NCBI RefSeq assembly: GCF_003058465.1
Contig: NZ_CP028901.1
Span: 2,728,001-2,792,000, forward strand
Origin: Orrella marina
GTDB lineage: Bacteria > Pseudomonadota > Gammaproteobacteria > Burkholderiales > Burkholderiaceae_B
Length of the DNA stretch: 64,000 nucleotides
Direction: 5' to 3'
Positions within the stretch are counted from its first letter, which is position 1, and each line of letters begins with the position of its first letter. Both the position numbers and the translations under genes were made by a program. The notes beneath the pieces are model-generated. The model had not been told where the DNA came from. It did no database searches and was given only the letters and a program-made list of their open reading frames with translations. This document shows, one piece after another, positions 18,889-28,376 of this stretch.

Positions 18889-20796
18889 TTACTGCTTGAG
18901 CAGCAGGTCGTTCATCCGCTTGACGAAAGCGACCGGATCAGACAACTGTGACCCATCTGCAAGCAGGGCCTGATCCAGCAACAGCGCCGACCAATCTCCA
19001 AACTGCGTGTCATCAGCCGACTCGATCCGCTTGATGAGCGCATGATCCGGATTGATTTCAAGAATCGGAAGCACCGCGGGTGCCGCCTGACCGGCCGCAT
19101 GCAACATACGTTGCAGGTGGGGGCTCATATCATTCTCGTCAACCACCACGCAAGCAGGCGAATCGACCAGACGCAGCGTGACACGAACCTCCTTGACCTT
19201 GTCCTTGAGCGATTCAGTCAGGCGATCAACCAGTGGCTTGAGGCTTTCTGCTACCTCGGACTGCTTCTTCTTCTCTTCTTCGTCAGCCAGGGCCTCTACA
19301 TCCAGCCCCCCTTTGGCAACCGATGCCAGTTGTTTCTCTTCAAAAGCGGTCAGGTAGCTAAGCATCCACTCGTCAACCCGATCCCACAGCAGCAGCACTT
19401 CGATGCCCTTCTTGCGGAAGATCTCCAGGTGCGGACTGTTCTTGGCCGCGTTGTAGCTCTCGGCCGTGACGTAGTAAATCTTCTCCTGCCCTTCCTTCAT
19501 GCGAGAGACATAGTCAGCCAGCGACACATCCTGGACGTCCGACTCATTATGCGTTGAAGCAAAGCGCAACAGCTTTGCAACTCGCTCCTGATTGGATGGG
19601 TCTTCACCCGTACCTTCTTTCAGGACCTGACCAAACGTCGACCAGAAGACTGCATAGTCTTCTTTACGGTTCTCAGCCATATCCTCAAGCAGGGACAGCA
19701 CACGCTTGGCGGACCCCTCACGGATCGAACGAACATCCCGGCTCTCCTGGAGGATCTCTCGCGAGACGTTCAAGGGCAGGTCGGCAGAATCGATCACACC
19801 TTTGACAAAGCGCAGATAGCCAGGCAGCAGTTGTTCGGCATCATCCATGATGAAGACCCGCTTGACGTACAGCTTGACTCCGCGCTTGGCGTCACGGTCG
19901 TACAGGTCAAATGGTGCTCGCCTGGGCACAAACAACAGCTGTGTGTACTCGCTTCGGCCTTCCACCCGGTTGTGGGTCCATGCCAGAGGATCTTCGAAGT
20001 CATGCGAGACGTGCTTGTAGAACTCTTTGTACTGCTCCTCGGTGATGTCAGACTTGCTGCGTGTCCACAGGGCACTTGCCTGGTTGACCGACTCCCACTC
20101 TCCTGTGCGCTTCATTTCCGATGCGTCTTTGTCCCACTCTTCCTTGGGCATCTGCACCGGCAGAGAGATATGGTCGGAATAACGACGCAGGATGTCACGC
20201 AGCTTCCAGCTGCCAAGGAAGTCATCTTCCTCTTCCCGCAAATGCAAGGTGATTTCGGTCCCACGATCAACTTTCTCGACAGGCTCAACCGAGAACTCGC
20301 CTTGACCATCGGACTTCCACTGCACGCCCTCAGCGGCGGGCGAACCAGCACGACGGCTGCGAACCGTGACCTCGTCTGCGACGATGAAGGACGAATAAAA
20401 CCCCACACCAAACTGACCAATCAGCTGTGCGTCTTTTTGCTTGTCACCCGTGAGCTGCGAGAAAAACTCACGCGTTCCAGAACGGGCAATCGTGCCGAGA
20501 TTCGACACGATTTCATCACGCGACATCCCGATACCATTATCAGAAATGGTGACAGTCCGGGCAGTTGCATCAAAGTCAACACGAACTCGCAGATCGGGGT
20601 CACTCTCGAGCAACTCAGGTTTGTCGATCGCTTCAAACCTCAACTTGTCGCAAGCATCAGACGCATTGGAAACCAGCTCTCTTAGAAAGATTTCCTTGTT
20701 GCTGTATAGCGAATGGATCATGAGGTGCAGCAGTTGCTTGACCTCTGCCTGAAACCCCATGGTTTCCGAAGTTGATGGCTTGGTGGTCTCTGTCAT
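18889..20796 (-). CDS. htpG: Molecular chaperone HtpG (Hsp90)
   Basis: A 635-residue bacterial Hsp90. The ATPase domain shows [20 protein letters not shown], then [20 protein letters not shown] and [16 protein letters not shown]; the middle domain includes [19 protein letters not shown] and NVSREILQ. The ATG at 20796 (MTETTKPS) behind AGGTGA is preferred over a TTG 15 bases upstream. A sigma-32 promoter lies about 90 bases upstream. Confidence 0.96.
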   Translation of the reverse strand: MTETTKPSTSETMGFQAEVKQLLHLMIHSLYSNKEIFLRELVSNASDACDKLRFEAIDKPELLESDPDLRVRVDFDATARTVTISDNGIGMSRDEIVSNLGTIARSGTREFFSQLTGDKQKDAQLIGQFGVGFYSSFIVADEVTVRSRRAGSPAAEGVQWKSDGQGEFSVEPVEKVDRGTEITLHLREEEDDFLGSWKLRDILRRYSDHISLPVQMPKEEWDKDASEMKRTGEWESVNQASALWTRSKSDITEEQYKEFYKHVSHDFEDPLAWTHNRVEGRSEYTQLLFVPRRAPFDLYDRDAKRGVKLYVKRVFIMDDAEQLLPGYLRFVKGVIDSADLPLNVSREILQESRDVRSIREGSAKRVLSLLEDMAENRKEDYAVFWSTFGQVLKEGTGEDPSNQERVAKLLRFASTHNESDVQDVSLADYVSRMKEGQEKIYYVTAESYNAAKNSPHLEIFRKKGIEVLLLWDRVDEWMLSYLTAFEEKQLASVAKGGLDVEALADEEEKKKQSEVAESLKPLVDRLTESLKDKVKEVRVTLRLVDSPACVVVDENDMSPHLQRMLHAAGQAAPAVLPILEINPDHALIKRIESADDTQFGDWSALLLDQALLADGSQLSDPVAFVKRMNDLLLKQ

Positions 20797-21137
20797 GGAT
20801 TCACCTGTCAAAAAAAGGTTCTGAAATCATCAAAAGCACACCGGGTCAGTCATTAAACCAACCAGGCGAGCGGTGTTATCGGATGTACATGGGGGCAAGC
20901 ACGTCAATATCAAGCCTATTGACACACAGAAAATCCAGCCACTTCTCTACAAAGTGATGTCGACTCCCTGCAAAATGCTTCGCGTTAACGCTGGTGGACT
21001 CAAGCTTTGCTGCGCCGATCATCCGGGCGCTCTCGCCCTGGAGACAGACCGAAGTCTACGCAGGCGCCTGAGCGTTGCTATCCACATTTTGCGGCTGCTA
21101 CGGCAGCCAAACCCTGGCGAGTCTAGTGCGTTGGAGA
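20797..21137. other. Intergenic region upstream of htpG
   Basis: This 341-bp stretch holds the htpG heat-shock promoter. The rest, down to pcaD, shows no convincing gene, RNA or strong terminator. Confidence 0.6.
20887..20914 (-). promoter_or_regulatory. Sigma-32 (heat-shock) promoter of htpG
   Basis: On the minus strand, CTTGATA (-35) and CCCCATGT (-10) are separated by 13 bases. This nearly equals the RpoH consensus CTTGAAA-N13/14-CCCCATNT, and the spacing to the htpG start is plausible. Confidence 0.75.
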
Positions 21138-21917
21138 TCAGGTGCCCAGCAGAAACTTCCGGAGAATCTGGACGTAGCTCTTTGGGTCCTCAATCATCGG
21201 GATGTGCGCAAGCGGCATCCGCTCGACTGATGCACCTGCAATCTGGCTCACGATCTGTTCACCCATGGCAGGCACAGTGGACTGATCCTGATCTCCTATG
21301 ATCACCATCGTCGGCAACTTGATGCCGGCGATATCCTGTCGCTGATCCATGTCCCGGATAGCCGTACAGCAAGCGATGTAGCCACCGGGATCACATTGGA
21401 GAAACACCTCACGGATAGAGTGATAGGCAGGCGATGCCTCAGTCACGAACCCTTGTGTGAAGAACCTTCCCAGAGCCTGATCAACGATTGCCTGCAACCC
21501 CTTGTCCTTGATCAGCTTGATCCTGTCGGCAAACACCTCGGTAACCACTTTGGCAGAAGTGTTCGAGAGCACCAGATGATCCAGCCGTTCTGGCGCATTC
21601 AACCCTAACCACATGCCGGTCATGCCGCCAATGGAGACACCACAAAGATGGGTTCTGGGCCACTTTGCTGCATCCAGCACGGCCAGTACGTCTCGCCCCA
21701 GTTCAGCAATCGAGCACTGTTCGGTCACATTGGATGAGCCACCGTGGCCTCGTTTGTCCATCCGCAGAACATGAAAGTCCTTGAGCAACTCAGGCATCAG
21801 CACATTCCACATGGAATGATCCGTACCCAGCGAATTGAGCAACAAGAGAGGTGTTTTAGAGGGATCTCCGTCGGTGCGCCAATACAGAGACCGCTCACCC
21901 AGATTGAGCAATGGCAT
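21138..21917 (-). CDS. pcaD: 3-oxoadipate enol-lactonase-like alpha/beta hydrolase
   Basis: A 259-residue alpha/beta hydrolase closest in pattern to PcaD, which opens 3-oxoadipate enol-lactone in the beta-ketoadipate route of aromatic degradation. It shows LLLNSLGTDHSMWN (the PcaD SLGTD motif), RMDKRGHGGS, nucleophile CGVSIGGMTGMWL and the His in LAHIPMIED. The ATG follows AAGGAGTG. No other beta-ketoadipate genes are nearby, so a related lactonase or hydrolase substrate is possible. It lies downstream of the dioxygenase-like gene on the same strand. Confidence 0.78.
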   Translation of the reverse strand: MPLLNLGERSLYWRTDGDPSKTPLLLLNSLGTDHSMWNVLMPELLKDFHVLRMDKRGHGGSSNVTEQCSIAELGRDVLAVLDAAKWPRTHLCGVSIGGMTGMWLGLNAPERLDHLVLSNTSAKVVTEVFADRIKLIKDKGLQAIVDQALGRFFTQGFVTEASPAYHSIREVFLQCDPGGYIACCTAIRDMDQRQDIAGIKLPTMVIIGDQDQSTVPAMGEQIVSQIAGASVERMPLAHIPMIEDPKSYVQILRKFLLGT

Positions 21918-21983
21918 TCGTCACTCCTTGTATTATCAGACCGGATCGTCCAACATCAACCTCCGTCCAGGTTGAAAACCGAG

Positions 21984-22799
21984 TCAGTTCACAGGCTTGA
22001 GCACTGCAATGTTATGGAACCCCTTGCGTTGGAGCGCCCGGACTTGCTCTTCGGCGGCAGAATCATTCTGGGACTGCGCGTCAATCAGCACAATCCTGTC
22101 TCCTGGTTGCAACCCTGCCCCGCCTACGGCCATACAGAGATCACCAAGCGTGAAAGACAGGATCGTCAGTGCTTTGCCGTCGGATTCCATCTGTTCAAGT
22201 TCATCTTGTGTCACCCACGGCGCAAATGTCATGGGTTTGGCCATGAAACGCTTGAATTGTCCACCGGTTTCGGACTCAAACCCGATACGACCTACCAAGG
22301 TATCCAGTGCATTTCCATACAAATGCAGGTGCAATGCATCACCACCCTCGTCCACTGCGATCGTATGAAACTCATCCGCAGCAAGCGTCACACTTTGACC
22401 TGGTCCAACCTCTGCATCCCGTACAAAGCGGATCGTGCCACTTGATGTTGCGTCGTCGCGTTCCAGGCATTCGAAGAACTGATTGCGTTCGATCCCCCGA
22501 ATGCCTGCAATGACCGCCCAGGTGGTGTGGTCATGCGGGGGCTGGTACTTGCCGCTAGCGCCTGCCGAGGCATACAAAGACAAGGAACGATCAGGTGCCA
22601 CATACAGTTCATACAGGCCACCTGAGGCGCCTGGCCGAGGTTTGAAGTCTTCTTCCGGAAACAGGTCAGACTGGATCGCCAGATTCTCAAGCAACTTGCG
22701 GATCTTCTCGCGGGTTTCGAGTTCATGTAGATTAGCTCCGAGCGATGTTATCTGCTCGATTGTGCTCATGACAGCGTCGTGACGGACTTGAATATCCAC
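21984..22799 (-). CDS. Cysteine-dioxygenase-family cupin with degenerate rhodanese-like tail
   Basis: A 271-residue protein. Residues about 60-180 form a thiol-dioxygenase-type cupin, with iron-ligand candidates in PPHDHTTWAVIAG and HLHLYGN, and a further His in DEFHTIAV. Such enzymes oxidise cysteine or 3-mercaptopropionate to the sulfinic acid; the substrate is not resolved. The last 65 residues (GDRIVLIDAQSQNDSAAEEQ, then VRALQRKGFHNIAVL) resemble the end of a rhodanese domain fused to such cupins, but lack the active-site Cys and stop early. The GTG start at 22799 follows AGGAG and is preferred over an internal ATG. Confidence 0.68.
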   Translation of the reverse strand: MDIQVRHDAVMSTIEQITSLGANLHELETREKIRKLLENLAIQSDLFPEEDFKPRPGASGGLYELYVAPDRSLSLYASAGASGKYQPPHDHTTWAVIAGIRGIERNQFFECLERDDATSSGTIRFVRDAEVGPGQSVTLAADEFHTIAVDEGGDALHLHLYGNALDTLVGRIGFESETGGQFKRFMAKPMTFAPWVTQDELEQMESDGKALTILSFTLGDLCMAVGGAGLQPGDRIVLIDAQSQNDSAAEEQVRALQRKGFHNIAVLKPVN

Positions 22800-22852
22800 A
22801 GCCTTGTCTCCTTGTTCTCTGGGGTCAATCTTAGTCTAGCGCAGCAAAGGCC

Positions 22853-22881
22853 CTGACCACATCTAAATTTCGACGTATAAT
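22853..22881 (+). promoter_or_regulatory. tRNA-Leu promoter
   Basis: CTGACC at 22853-22858 and a perfect TATAAT at 22876-22881 are separated by 17 bases, about 37 bases before the mature tRNA 5' end. A typical sigma-70 stable-RNA promoter. Confidence 0.75.
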
Positions 22882-22918
22882 TCATGACTTCTCTGCAAAG
22901 TGAAGCTCATCACACAAT

Positions 22919-23003
22919 GCCCGGGTGGTGAAATTGGTAGACGCAGGGGACTCAAAATCCCCCGCCGCAAGGCGTGCCGGTTCGATTCCGGCCCCGGGCA
23001 CCA
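22919..23003 (+). tRNA. tRNA-Leu(CAA)
   Basis: An 85-base class II tRNA with acceptor GCCCGGG/CCCGGGC, anticodon arm GGGGA-CTCAAAA-TCCCC (anticodon CAA), a long variable arm, T-loop TTCGATT and an encoded CCA. Its 3' side opens onto an accessory region, and tRNA-Leu genes are common integration sites, but no integrase or second copy of the tRNA end was seen. Confidence 0.96.
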
Positions 23004-23011
23004 CGACTAAG

Positions 23012-23033
23012 TCATTGATTTATAATGATTTTT
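23012..23033 (+). terminator. Intrinsic terminator after tRNA-Leu
   Basis: A short TCATT/AATGA stem with a seven-base loop, running straight into a TTTTT tract nine bases after the tRNA. Confidence 0.55.
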
Positions 23034-23075
23034 AGGTCATTCGGTTGGTTCTACCCCATTATTGGGGGGAAGCAA

Positions 23076-23275
23076 TCACTCACTCCCCGACAATGACCCA
23101 TTCTTGTCAGAAGTCTTGACCACCTTCTTTGCACGAGCAACTGCATCAAGGGTTCTGGCTATGTACGCTGGCTCGCTGAATCACCGGTCTCAACAGCATC
23201 CGCCATGAAAAACGTGATCTCTTCATCGTCGACCAATGCAACAGCCGGATCGTAGGCGATCAATTTTTCATTCAT
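23076..23275 (-). pseudogene. HigA-like addiction-module antidote remnant, frameshifted
   Basis: The ATG frame from 23275 reads MNEKLIAYDPAVALVDDEEI, then TFFMADAVETGDS, the usual N-terminus of the HigA-like addiction-module antidote family. It then shifts and stops at 23159. The next frame continues AYIARTLDAVARAKKVVK, the expected sequence. An extra eight bases between two AGCG repeats explain the break, so the ancestral text would read ETGD-SAYIARTLDAVARAK. The later helix-turn-helix part is missing. No intact toxin gene lies upstream; only a 22-codon open frame with no recognised family precedes it. Confidence 0.65.
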
Positions 23276-23379
23276 TACCTCACTCCAAGCTCTCGCGATT
23301 TTCTTCGCCGCGATCAAATCGCACACCGCTGTAGCGCTTGTGGGTCATCATGGACAATCAACTTCCCGCTCTGCCCATC

Positions 23380-23961
23380 TCAGATCAATTCCGCAGCGAC
23401 TCTCAACCTTTCGGCCGTGGCTGGTAAGCCTCCAACCTCAAGCGCATAGGCGAATTCTTCTGGACCTGCCGAAGGCTTTCTTCGGCGCGCTCGCATACGC
23501 TTGAATGCGGTGATGACGCGCACGGGGTCAAGTTCCCACTGGTTGACGATGAACGTGTCAGGGTCGATTGCTTCAATGCCGTAAGGCTGTAGCACCTCGA
23601 CCGGAAAGTCCTTCAGGTTCGAAGTTACGATGCAATCAGTATGACCAGCAATCGCAGCGGCCAGAACGTGCACATCACCACGGTCAGGCAACACGATTCC
23701 GCTAACTAACGGTGCCCACGCAGACTCTGGCACTTCCCAATCGGGCACAGCCTGACGCATCGAATCACGCCGTATCGTGAGCCTGCCCACAAGTTCAGGT
23801 CGCTGCCGCTCCAAAGAGCGTATCCACTCTTGTTCAATTCTGGTTGTCCACTTGGCCGCATACAGTCCCGCTGTAGCAAGGCTCATTAGTGCATCGGTCA
23901 TCGCCAAGGGATAAAGAACGCAGGCATCCAGAAGTGCCGTGTACCGAGCATGACCAGCCAT
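23380..23961 (-). CDS. PIN-domain toxin of a type II toxin-antitoxin pair
   Basis: A 193-residue PIN-domain ribonuclease. The start YTALLDACVLYPLAMTDALM holds the first catalytic Asp; RGDVHVLAAAIAGHTDCIVT followed by SNLKDFP holds the second acidic cluster and the NLKDF motif of the PIN_3 (long VapC-like) branch. Such toxins cut specific RNAs when their antitoxin is lost. Its ATG overlaps the antitoxin stop (TAATG), showing translational coupling. It appears intact. The target RNA is unknown. Confidence 0.82.
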   Translation of the reverse strand: MAGHARYTALLDACVLYPLAMTDALMSLATAGLYAAKWTTRIEQEWIRSLERQRPELVGRLTIRRDSMRQAVPDWEVPESAWAPLVSGIVLPDRGDVHVLAAAIAGHTDCIVTSNLKDFPVEVLQPYGIEAIDPDTFIVNQWELDPVRVITAFKRMRARRRKPSAGPEEFAYALEVGGLPATAERLRVAAELI

Positions 23962-24431
23962 TAATACTCCAGACCCAACTCGCGTGCATTATCTGCCATC
24001 CGCTCCAGTGCACTCGCTTGCTGCTCACGCATTTTTTGTGCGTAGGCCATCAGATCATCAAAAGCGACACGACGATGTGACCCAACCTTGCGGTGCGGTA
24101 ATCTTCCTGATTCGATTTCCTTGATGACAAATGGACGTGACACATTGAGGAAATTTGCCGCTTCCACCGTTGTGAATTCTTGATCAGCGGGCACCAACAT
24201 AACTGCACGCCCCTCGCTCATTGCACCAAGCAACTGACCTATCAACTTCAGTGCTGCCGGCGGCACCTCAACAGTTGGCGTCTCCCCAGTGTCTGTGGTT
24301 AAGGTAATGGACGCAGCACGAGAATGATCAAGCGATGCCATGATGCAACGCTGAGCCGCTCGAACCATCTCCTTGTCGTGAGGGTTCAATAGGGGTGGGG
24401 CGACCTCGCGGACTCGATCGACTGTTCGCAT
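23961..24431 (-). CDS. Excisionase-type DNA-binding antitoxin
   Basis: A 156-residue protein whose C-terminal half is a MerR/excisionase-like winged helix: FTTVEAANFLNVSRPFVIKE, then SGRLPHRKVGSHRRVAFDDL. This is the usual partner of long PIN toxins, binding its own promoter and the toxin. The ATG at 24431 follows AAGGAAA; longer forms lack a site. The N-terminal half (PVE-type linker and MVRAAQRCIMASLDHSRAA) probably contacts the toxin. It is the first gene of the pair. Confidence 0.78.
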   Translation of the reverse strand: MRTVDRVREVAPPLLNPHDKEMVRAAQRCIMASLDHSRAASITLTTDTGETPTVEVPPAALKLIGQLLGAMSEGRAVMLVPADQEFTTVEAANFLNVSRPFVIKEIESGRLPHRKVGSHRRVAFDDLMAYAQKMREQQASALERMADNARELGLEY

Positions 24432-25356
24432 GACGTTTTCCTTTTTAAAGTGAACATATGCTAACGCTTTAAGCACATCAAGTGCAACAAATGAATTAAA
24501 TGAAAATACTGTAAAAAGACATGACTGCCCAGTCGTCTTGGTGATGGCTATCTTACTTGCACCTGGACTGTCAGTGCCCCTCCTTTTCTAACTGGACACC
24601 TGCGGGCCAGGAAGATCGACACCATGTCAAAAACGGGCATACACGACCAATCTGACCTGCTTATCCCGATTGTCCCTGTTGCGCCCTACTGACACCGAAG
24701 TGAAATCTTGTATGGGGAAAATTGTTTTTCCCCAAGTTGACGCAAAGCCTTTACTCATGCGGCTTTTGTGTCCAGCCCCGGGAACTACCAACAAAATCAA
24801 ACACTTACAGAAGTCCGCTGGTCCCGCCTCTTTCCCCAAAAAAATCTCCGATCCGGTTTGGGTCCGGTTTGAAGGGCAAGCACTTTTAAGCATCGAGACC
24901 AACAGGACCCAGTCGCCTTTAGATCGAACTCATTTTGATTGGCGCGGTTGGTGAACCAATGTACGACCATCGCTGGATCGGAAATACTCGGTACACACTA
25001 AGCATCATCCAATCGCTCGAGCAAAAATTAAAAGAACCTGCCAAGTGTCGCTTTGCCAATATCAAGCTAGCTCTCTAGTTTTCGTCGAACTCTGGAGCAG
25101 AGCCAACCGATGACCCGATGGTGGCCACGATCCCGGAATGCCCGGTCACGATCGACCAGAATAGCCAGCGAACCTGATTGATACCGCAGAACAGGTACGC
25201 AAAGCCAAGACGATTAGATTTAGTTCACATTATTACTTCAAAAGTTATATTAAATACGTTTTTCAATCATTCGGCACATGACCAAGGCCACAAAGATGGC
25301 AGCTCATTTTTATGTTTCGACGGCCATGAGATTAGATTACGTGTTATTTTTAACTT
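24432..25356. other. AT-richer intergenic region in the accessory stretch
   Basis: About 925 bp between the PIN pair and abiEi. It includes the antitoxin promoter and AT-rich DNA before abiEi. Open frames at 24627-24902 (minus) and 24670-24954 (plus) overlap antisense and show no recognisable family, so no gene is called. The composition is lower in GC than the core genes around it, consistent with transferred or decayed DNA. Confidence 0.5.
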
Positions 25357-26112
25357 ATGGAAAGAAATTCACGATACAATCTAATCAAGCGACTTCAGGC
25401 TGACCTGCCGCGCGGCGCACCATTCGACCTGGCCACGCTAGCAACGTTTGGCGTGTCACCCAAGCTCGCCGCTGATTACGCCAAGAGCGGCTGGCTCGTG
25501 CGCCTGGCGCAAGGCGTCTATGCCTTCCCAAACGATCACTTCAGTGTCTACGGCGCATTACAGTTTCTCCAGCGCCACGTCCCCGGTCTGCATGTCGGCG
25601 GCAAGAGCGCTTTGGCGTTGCACGGTATCAGGCACAATCTGGGCCGCGACACACTGGTCCTGTGGGGCGACACCCGCTACGCACTTCCTGACTGGTTCAC
25701 CACGCGATTCCCTGCCCGCTATGTCTATGCACGCCTCTTTGAGTGGCCTGACAACATGCTGGCTGCCAAGACCCTGGGAACGCCTCCAGGTCAACCTGAC
25801 GCATCATGCGTGTCGGTGGCCGAGCGCGCAGTGCTGGAAATGCTGTATGACGCTGGCACCCGACAAAGCCTGGAAGAAGCACGCAATCTCTTCGATGGCC
25901 TGCGCACACCTCGCAAAGACCTGCTTGGCCAGTTACTGGCGTGCTGCACCAGCGTGAAGACCATCAGAATGTTCCTAACATGGGCGCGAGAAACCGGTGT
26001 GGTGAACGTCGATGACATCCTTGCTCACTACTGTCTGCGCACAGGCAGCAACAAGCGCTGGATGAGCCAACTCCCGGACGGTACTTTACTAAGCCTGAAG
26101 CCACATGGATAA
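25357..26112 (+). CDS. AbiEi-type antitoxin (type IV TA, abortive infection)
   Basis: A 251-residue AbiEi-family transcriptional regulator. The N-terminal winged helix (FDLATLATFGVSPKLAADYA, then SGWLVRLAQGVYAFPND) is followed by an AbiEi_3-type antitoxin domain (HVGGKSALALHGIRHNLGRD) and a C-terminal extension with VSVAERAVLEMLYD. AbiEi represses its operon and neutralises the AbiEii nucleotidyltransferase without binding it. The gene is intact and overlaps its partner by eight bases. No ribosome-binding site is visible at the ATG. The partner toxin is broken, so this antitoxin is probably an orphan. Confidence 0.78.
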   Translation: MERNSRYNLIKRLQADLPRGAPFDLATLATFGVSPKLAADYAKSGWLVRLAQGVYAFPNDHFSVYGALQFLQRHVPGLHVGGKSALALHGIRHNLGRDTLVLWGDTRYALPDWFTTRFPARYVYARLFEWPDNMLAAKTLGTPPGQPDASCVSVAERAVLEMLYDAGTRQSLEEARNLFDGLRTPRKDLLGQLLACCTSVKTIRMFLTWARETGVVNVDDILAHYCLRTGSNKRWMSQLPDGTLLSLKPHG

Positions 26113-27014
26113 AAGCTATGCAGACACTGTTCGTCTGCTCTTGGCTGTCACCCCAGCTGTATTCGCCAACGATATTTTTGCGATGAAAGGCGGCACAGCG
26201 ATCAACCTCTTTGTACAAGACATGCCGCGGCTATCTCGTCGTGTACCGGCCGTGGCAGCCCCGACGTGATGAAGCCCTGCATGCAATCAATAAGGAACTG
26301 GCCGAGATCAGTAAACGTGTCGAGCCGCTGGGCATCCACACACGCCTGATTCGTAGCAAAGACCTTGGAGACACCAAGCTGATCGTTGAAAACGACACCA
26401 GCCTGGTCAAAGTCGAAGTGAACGTTGTGTTCCGAGGTACGGTACTGCCAGCCGAGCACCGGCCATTGAGCCCCCGGGCAAGCGATCTGTTTGGTGTGGA
26501 GTTTGAAACACCCACTCTCGCTCGTAATGAACTGTACGCCGGCAAGCTGGTCGCCGCGCTGGATCGGCAACATCCGCGTGATTTGTTCGACGTATGGCAA
26601 CTGTATGAGTCAGACTGCCTGACTGAAAACATGGTTGAATGCTTCATCATCTACCTCGCCGGACACAATCGACCGCCGCATGAGGTACTGTTTGGCAGTG
26701 ACAAGGACATTGAAACAGAATACGAACGCGCGTTTGTGGGCATGACCGAAGTGCCTTGCTCACTGGATACGCTGCTGGAAGTTCGCACCCGATTACGCTG
26801 CGATCTTGCGCAACAATTGACTGACAAACACAAGCGGTTTCTTGCTGGACTGGTACGCGCCGATCCTGATTGGACCTTACTTGGATGCAGCCATACGGCC
26901 GACCTTCCGGCCATTCGCTGGAAGCTCGCAAACCTCGAAACCTTCCGTAAACGGCGGCCCGCTGACTTTGCGGCACAGGCAGAAATCCTGATCGCAGCGC
27001 TGAGCAAGGGGTAA
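26105..27014 (+). pseudogene. AbiEii nucleotidyltransferase toxin, inactivated by a deletion at the catalytic motif
   Basis: The ATG at 26105 starts MDKSYADTVRLLLAVTPAVF and reaches FAMKGGTAINLFVQDMPRLS, the AbiEii nucleotidyltransferase beginning. Family members then read VDID. Here the sequence goes straight to a shifted frame giving VVYRPWQPRRDEALHAI and the rest of a full-length AbiEii (AGKLVAALDRQHPRDLFDVW) to 27014. A net loss of 11 bases near 26235 removes the metal-binding DxD and breaks the frame; translation from the true start ends soon after. An internal ATG at 26211 would give a protein without the active site. The toxin is therefore dead. Confidence 0.8.
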
Positions 27015-28376
27015 CGGCAGACGAGCACGAAACCGGTGAGCAATGCGCCGGTCTGTACCTCACGCAGCATTTCAGTACAACACAGGTACGGCGACCAGTT
27101 TTGCTGGGTTTCGACAAATTACGCCAATCGATGGATTCGCGAGTTTTTATCTCTATCAACCCACACTCGACTTCGCCACGCTTACCGACACAGAGACCGC
27201 AACCCGCCAATTCAAAGTCTTCGATCGCGATCACCGGGCTGCAAACCCGGCCACAAAAACACACATGGCCTTGGCTGGTTCGCGAATCTTGACTGCACAC
27301 TGCAATCACCTTATCCGCTCTCTGATCAGCCTGATTGCGTGGTTCTGCATTAGCATGAAGTCTCGCTTACCTGCCCCCCTCCAGCGCATCACTGTCTGGA
27401 CACGAAAGCAGTGCTCATGCGCATCACTGGCTACCGCGAAGCTGTATCTCCTGGCAGCTTCTACCAGGGATTGATTCTGTCAGGAGTGTCAGCACCAATG
27501 TATGGACCTTGCCGTGTTGATGAGCAGGTTTCCGAAAGAATACATAGAGTCACCAATGAGGCCACCAAGGCGCAGGCCACTCGCTTCTTACGTCGGCGGT
27601 CGCTGCCGGGTTACCCGCTTTTTAGGCCTGCCTGAGTTGGCGTCCAATCCCCACCTGCATGACTCTACTCTTACGTCGGCGGCCACGAGGGACCTGCCTA
27701 CAGCCCTCGGCCTGAGGCCGGGCTGACGAGTAGGTCGATGTGGGGATATGCCGCGTCTTGCCACTGTGCTCCCGGGGGCTATGGCCTTGCCCACGCTTCG
27801 CGTACCCATCCCGGGGTGCCGCCTGTCCAGCCTGCGCAATAGCGGACGTTTCAGCTGCAAGGGAGCATCCAGGGCAATGCCGGAAATCTAACATTTCAGC
27901 TGCTCAGGAAATGGCCGCACCAGCACCATCTGAACCAGCGCCTTTGCAGCTTTCTGGTCGACGGTATCAAGCCGTTTGCGCAGGCTGACGAGACGGACTT
28001 TCCGGGCCATGTGCACACCTCATCACACGCGCCTGGAGCTGGCGGGACCGTGCCAAAGCCAGCAGTCTGTAGATGACCAGCGTATCGCCGCAATGAGGTG
28101 AAACAGGGCGGCATCGAACTGCGGGCTCACGCTTGCCGGGCATACCCCTTGCAAGGCATGCCGACGGAACTCGGACCCGAACACAACCTGAAATCCCCTG
28201 ATACTTAAAAACGTCCAGCACGATTTTTAGCCATTCCCTAGCATGAAGGGATCCGGCTCTGAATATCACCATAAATTCATCTCGTCAGCATTCGACGCCA
28301 CCAGCACATACAGTAGAATGACTTTTCGTTTTGGTCTCTGTTTTGGCGCACTTCTCTCAGAATATCCAATCATTTT
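27015..28376. other. Accessory intergenic region without convincing genes
   Basis: About 1.36 kb. No open frame here shows a recognisable family. A 40-codon minus-strand frame near 27893-28012 (start MARKVRLVSLRKRLDTVDQK) is basic and alpha-helical in look and could be a remnant. A short direct repeat (CTTACGTCGGCGG) occurs near 27587 and 27670. The region is probably decayed mobile or defence DNA between the AbiE locus and core genes. Confidence 0.45.

Noticed and set aside
23284..23352. 22-codon frame (start MTHKRYSGVR) before the HigA-like remnant, as a toxin end
   Set aside because: It does not resemble known HigB/RelE tails and is too short to assign.
26211..27014. AbiEii called as an intact 267-residue protein from an internal ATG
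   Set aside because: It would lack the nucleotidyltransferase N-terminus and catalytic residues; the true start is at 26105 in another frame.
27587..27900. Possible group II intron or IS end around the CTTACGTCGGCGG repeats
   Set aside because: No reverse transcriptase, transposase or terminal inverted repeat could be found.
22960..28376. Integrated element with attachment repeats at tRNA-Leu
   Set aside because: By eye no second copy of the tRNA 3' end and no integrase gene were found, so no element borders can be drawn.
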